DNA of 64,000 nt, taken from the NCBI GenBank assembly GCA_033032865.1, contig JAWHQI010000099.1:6217501-6281500 (forward strand), read 5' to 3'. Source of the stretch: Dactylorhiza incarnata (Eukaryota > Streptophyta > Magnoliopsida > Asparagales > Orchidaceae). Position 1 is the first letter of the stretch. The number at the start of each line of letters is the position of its first letter. A model generated the notes under the pieces. The model did not search any database. It was not told where the DNA came from and saw only the letters and a list, made by a program, of their open reading frames with translations. The position numbers and the translations under genes are program-made. Of the stretch, positions 61,250 through 64,000 are shown one piece after another.

Positions 61250-62411
61250 AGCGGCCGCGGCCTCGCATTCCAGAACTCGGTGGAACCTTCGGGCAGTGGT
61301 ACTCGAGAACCGACTGGACCTCGCGCTGCATCAGGCGCATCTGATCTTCGATTCGCGCGAGGTGCACCCCTGGCGAGGTGACCTCGCCGCGAGCTACCTG
61401 TCGCATCTTGGCAAGGACTCACGCGTTCGAATCCTCCATTCTGGCGATCCTCTCTTTATAGGCTGTCCTGTCCACCCGGTTCTGGTCGTATAGATCCCGC
61501 AGCATGTGGCCATACTTTTGGAATAGCTCGGTGACCCGTCTCTTCATTTGTTCGGGATTACCGGGGCCCCCCCCAAGAAGTCCGCGACCTGGTTCGGCGA
61601 GGGCGGGGGCAATATCTTCTCCTCTCCGCGCTCCGACTCGGCAGGCGGGGTCGGGGGAACACCTGCAAGGAAGAAATCAACAATAAGGGTGGTAAAGAGG
61701 CACTCGACAGAAATCATTTAACCTGACGAAATGAGGATGGTACGGGCTCGCGGATGAGAGGAGCTCGGCTGACCCTTGAAGGCTTCAGTGAAGGCAGGGG
61801 TAATAGATTTCCCCAGGCCAGGGCGGTGCGTCGAGTCGTCCTAACCCGGGAGTCGGCAAGTAACGACCCGCCCGGACCGGAGTGGGGGTTCGCCTCTTCG
61901 GGGTCGCGAGGGGGGTCACTGCACAAAAGGAACAACACGAGTTCAGCACGTGAAGGACCGCAAGAGATTGCGAGGCGAACAACTTACCAGGATGCGAGGA
62001 CGAGAATCGCAGGTCGGAGGTCCCCACCTCCGGGGGGAGGTCAGTCCTCTCAGGGGATGCGAGGCGAGACCCCGTTGGCGATTGCCCGATGAGACTTTCC
62101 CTAGCGGGAGGGTTCTGCGAGCAAAGAAACAAAATCAGTTGAGTACTACTTGGATTATCGAACCTTCGACAGTAGAACCTGCGAGGAGAGCTCGTGGCGG
62201 GGGGGGGGGGGGGGGGGGGGGGGGGGTTCGGAGATAGTGGCAATGACTCATCCTCCCCGGACGGCCTTCGGACGGTCTTCGCCTTTTTGGTCTGAGGCGG
62301 AGGCGGAGTAGGCTGCTGGGAAATCCAGGGGCAAGCTCTGCAGCTTTAGCCTTTTGGATCGCCTGCGAGGCCCTGAGGCGAGCCAATATTTCTTCTCTGT
62401 TGGACATCTCG
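61250..62411 (-). CDS. Tat-K antisense ORF 2 (possible)
   Basis: A second minus-strand gene-like region near the LTR. It starts MSNREEILARLRASQAIQKA at 62411, an amphipathic helix, continues through a basic segment into a poly-Pro stretch encoded by the G28 run (62199-62226), then acidic and Ser/Pro-rich pieces, and ends with charged helices (about 61500-61350). Breaks between frames may be introns; I could not set the junctions. No domain is recognised. A homologous start may exist in Tat-M, where the matching zone is damaged. Confidence 0.35.
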
Positions 62412-62560
62412 ATGGATATGGCGACGAACACCGAAGGAGGGGAGAGGGAGAAAAAGTTCATGCACCGGCCAGGGAGAATGGTATTTATAACATTGGGCAT
62501 GGGGCCCACCAAAAGAATCTCACCACGTCATCAAGGGGCCGACGAACACTAGGGGTTGGA

Positions 62561-63320
62561 TGTTTCTTCGCGAGCCTAAGTTAGCCTCGCGAAGAGCGGA
62601 GATTGTGTACAACCCCGGTATTCGCCAAGAGGTGAGTGAAGACTAGGGATCAACCGGCGAGAAAAGCAGGAAGGAGGGCGAGCCAGGTTCTCAAAGGCCG
62701 CTCGCAGGAAGGCGGGCGAGTCGGGCCCTCGCCGACCGCTCGCAGGAAGGCGGGCGAGTCGGGCCCTCGCCTGCTGCTCGCAGGAAGGTGGGTGAGCTAG
62801 GCTCTCGCAGTTCGCGTGAGGGGAGCCGTGCGAGAGGAGCCCTTGTGGGCGGCTCGCCCAGTAGGAGTCCGGGGGTATTTTTTACCTGGAAGCCCTTGGT
62901 GGTCTGCAGTTAGCCCCTCCAAACAACGAAGTTTGGCTGTTGGCAGGACCATTTTGGGTTGCGCATAACAAAAGTGTAAGGCGGATTCTCGCTATTAGCA
63001 GTCCATAAGTAAAAGACTATATATAGACCTCAAAGGGCACCTTTGGGGAGGATTCCAATCTCAGTACTCTGAGTTTCCTTCTCCCTAGGTTATCTTGGCT
63101 TAGTTCTCAGGCTCTCTAAGGTGCCCAGTCTCAACTTTGGCTTGGGACGGGAAACGCTCTAAGATATTCCGGGTATGTGGTCGGACCTCCTCGCTGCGAC
63201 CAAGGGTCTGTATCTAGTTTTGAGACATCAGTATGTTCCTTCCAAGGGATCAGTAAGTGATAGCTGCCCCTCATCTTTGGGGGTCCGAGCTCCACAAGAG
63301 ACCAAGTTCTGGTTTCAACA
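62561..63320 (+). repeat. Tat-K 3' LTR (about 760 bp)
   Basis: Preceded by AGGGGTTGGA, a plausible polypurine tract, and starting TGTTTCTTCGCG. The end GGTTTCAACA is set by comparison with Tat-M (ends 11961) and by the resumption of the Copia-L frame. It contains TATA-like CTATATATAG near 63018 and GACCTCCTCGCTGC at 63184. The repeated CGGGCGAGTCGGGCCCTCGC (about 62715 and 62750) is a local duplication. CCAGC at 63321-63325 is the expected target duplication. The left edge is less sure. Confidence 0.65.
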
Positions 63321-64000
63321 CCAGCAAAGTCCAAATCAAAATACTCAATGATCTCCAGTTGATTAGATCTTTTATAAGTGAGCATGAAAGCCTTTGTCCT
63401 TTTCTGGTACCGCATGACCCGTTTAACAGCTTTCCAATGATCCAGTCCTAGATTACTCAAATATCTGCCCAACATTCCAACTATGAACGCACTATCCGGA
63501 TGCGTACATACTTAAGCATACATAAGACTTCCTACAGCCGATGCATAAGTAAGCTTTTGCACTGATTCCCCAACTTTAATTTTAGGGCATTGATTGAAAC
63601 AAAATTTATCTCCCTTAGCTACATGGGTGTCTCCTGGCTTACAATCCTGCATGCCAAATTTTTTGAGAACCTTATCGATATAGCTTTCCTTCGATAACCC
63701 AAGTATACCCCGAGTGCGATCTCGGTGTATCTGTATGCTTAGTACAAAAGAGGCGTCACCAAGATCTTTCATTTCAAATTTCTTTGAAAGAAATTTCTTA
63801 GTCTCATGCAGTTTATATATATATATCATTGCTGGCAAACAAAATGTCATCCACATATAAGACCAGGAAGATATATTTACTCTCACTGAATCTATGGTAT
63901 ACAATCATCAACAACATTCATCTCAAAATCGAAGGAGACGATTATTTGATAAAATTTGAAATACCACTATCGAGGCGCTTGTTTGAGTCCATTATCGAAG
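63321..64000 (-). pseudogene. Copia-L reverse transcriptase / RNase H start fragment
   Basis: Minus-strand copia pol entering from the right edge: a YGLKQAPR-like stretch at 63975, a damaged YVDDI region near 63855, then FLSKKFEMKDLGDASFVLSI, DRTRGILGLSKESYIDKVLK, LTYASAVGSLMYA, a stop, and WKAVKRVMRYQKRTK, reaching YFDLDFAG, the start of RNase H. Tat-K interrupts it there at 63320. Stops and shifts mark it as dead. Confidence 0.87.

Larger units (their letters stand above)
53510..63320 (+). mobile_element. Tat-K, 5'-truncated Tat-like Ty3/gypsy element
   Basis: Plus-strand order: end of gag, protease, RT, two RNase H domains, the first half of integrase (ending near 57178), a 9 x 90-bp tandem array, antisense open frames (58.8-62.4 kb), and an LTR ending GGTTTCAACA at 63320. 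The double RNase H and the long 3' region with antisense ORFs are described features of the Tat lineage. No 5' LTR was found. Right of 63320 the Copia-L frame resumes (TTTGCTGG on the minus strand), so Tat-K inserted into Copia-L. Confidence 0.83.

Overview
The window is nuclear DNA of a flowering plant. It holds one recognisable host gene, split by canonical GT-AG introns, inside dense nested retrotransposon debris. Ty1/copia, Ty3/gypsy (chromovirus-like and Tat-like), RTE-like LINE and small DNA-transposon families are all present. No rRNA, tRNA, CRISPR or prokaryotic feature was seen. I cannot name the species.

Layout. 1-11961: nested insertions. A structurally intact copia element (Copia-A, minus strand) sits inside the RNase H end of Copia-B (plus). 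Copia-B's 3' LTR interrupts the gag of Copia-C (minus). Copia-C's 5' LTR abuts a Tat-like gypsy 3' end (Tat-M).

11962-44540: the host gene, pyrroline-5-carboxylate reductase (P5CR, last step of proline synthesis). It has seven exons at 12570-12881, 17690-17738, 23514-23605, 34712-34784, 37218-37338, 37719-37824 and 44132-44314. The phases agree across every junction and give 311 codons, or 271 from the better-supported start at 12690. The coding sequence is under 1 kb but spans 31.7 kb because five of six introns carry transposons. Intron 1 holds a 5'-truncated LINE. Intron 2 holds Gypsy-D with a solo LTR in its RT gene, plus a copia gag scrap. Intron 3 holds Gypsy-F, broken by Copia-E, itself broken by a MITE, and then the small LTR element G. 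Intron 4 holds a copia gag remnant. Intron 6 holds a full-length LINE broken by two DNA transposons. Intron 5 (380 bp) is clean.

44541-46771: gene-poor flank. 46777-52726: Gypsy-J, a young chromodomain element with no visible gag, RT or integrase core but a 415-residue open frame of unknown nature. 52845-53205: LINE 3' fragment. 53500-63320: Tat-K, a decayed Tat-like gypsy element with plus-strand pol, a 9 x 90-bp tandem array, and antisense open frames that look spliced, ending in a 3' LTR. 63321-64000: copia RT fragment into which Tat-K inserted.

The mobile elements are unlikely to cooperate with P5CR; they record successive insertions. Perfect target-site duplications date the nesting order at several places: CTTCT, GATAC, TTTTC, CTAGT and a 16-bp LINE duplication. 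All domain names come from reading translations by eye, without database searches.
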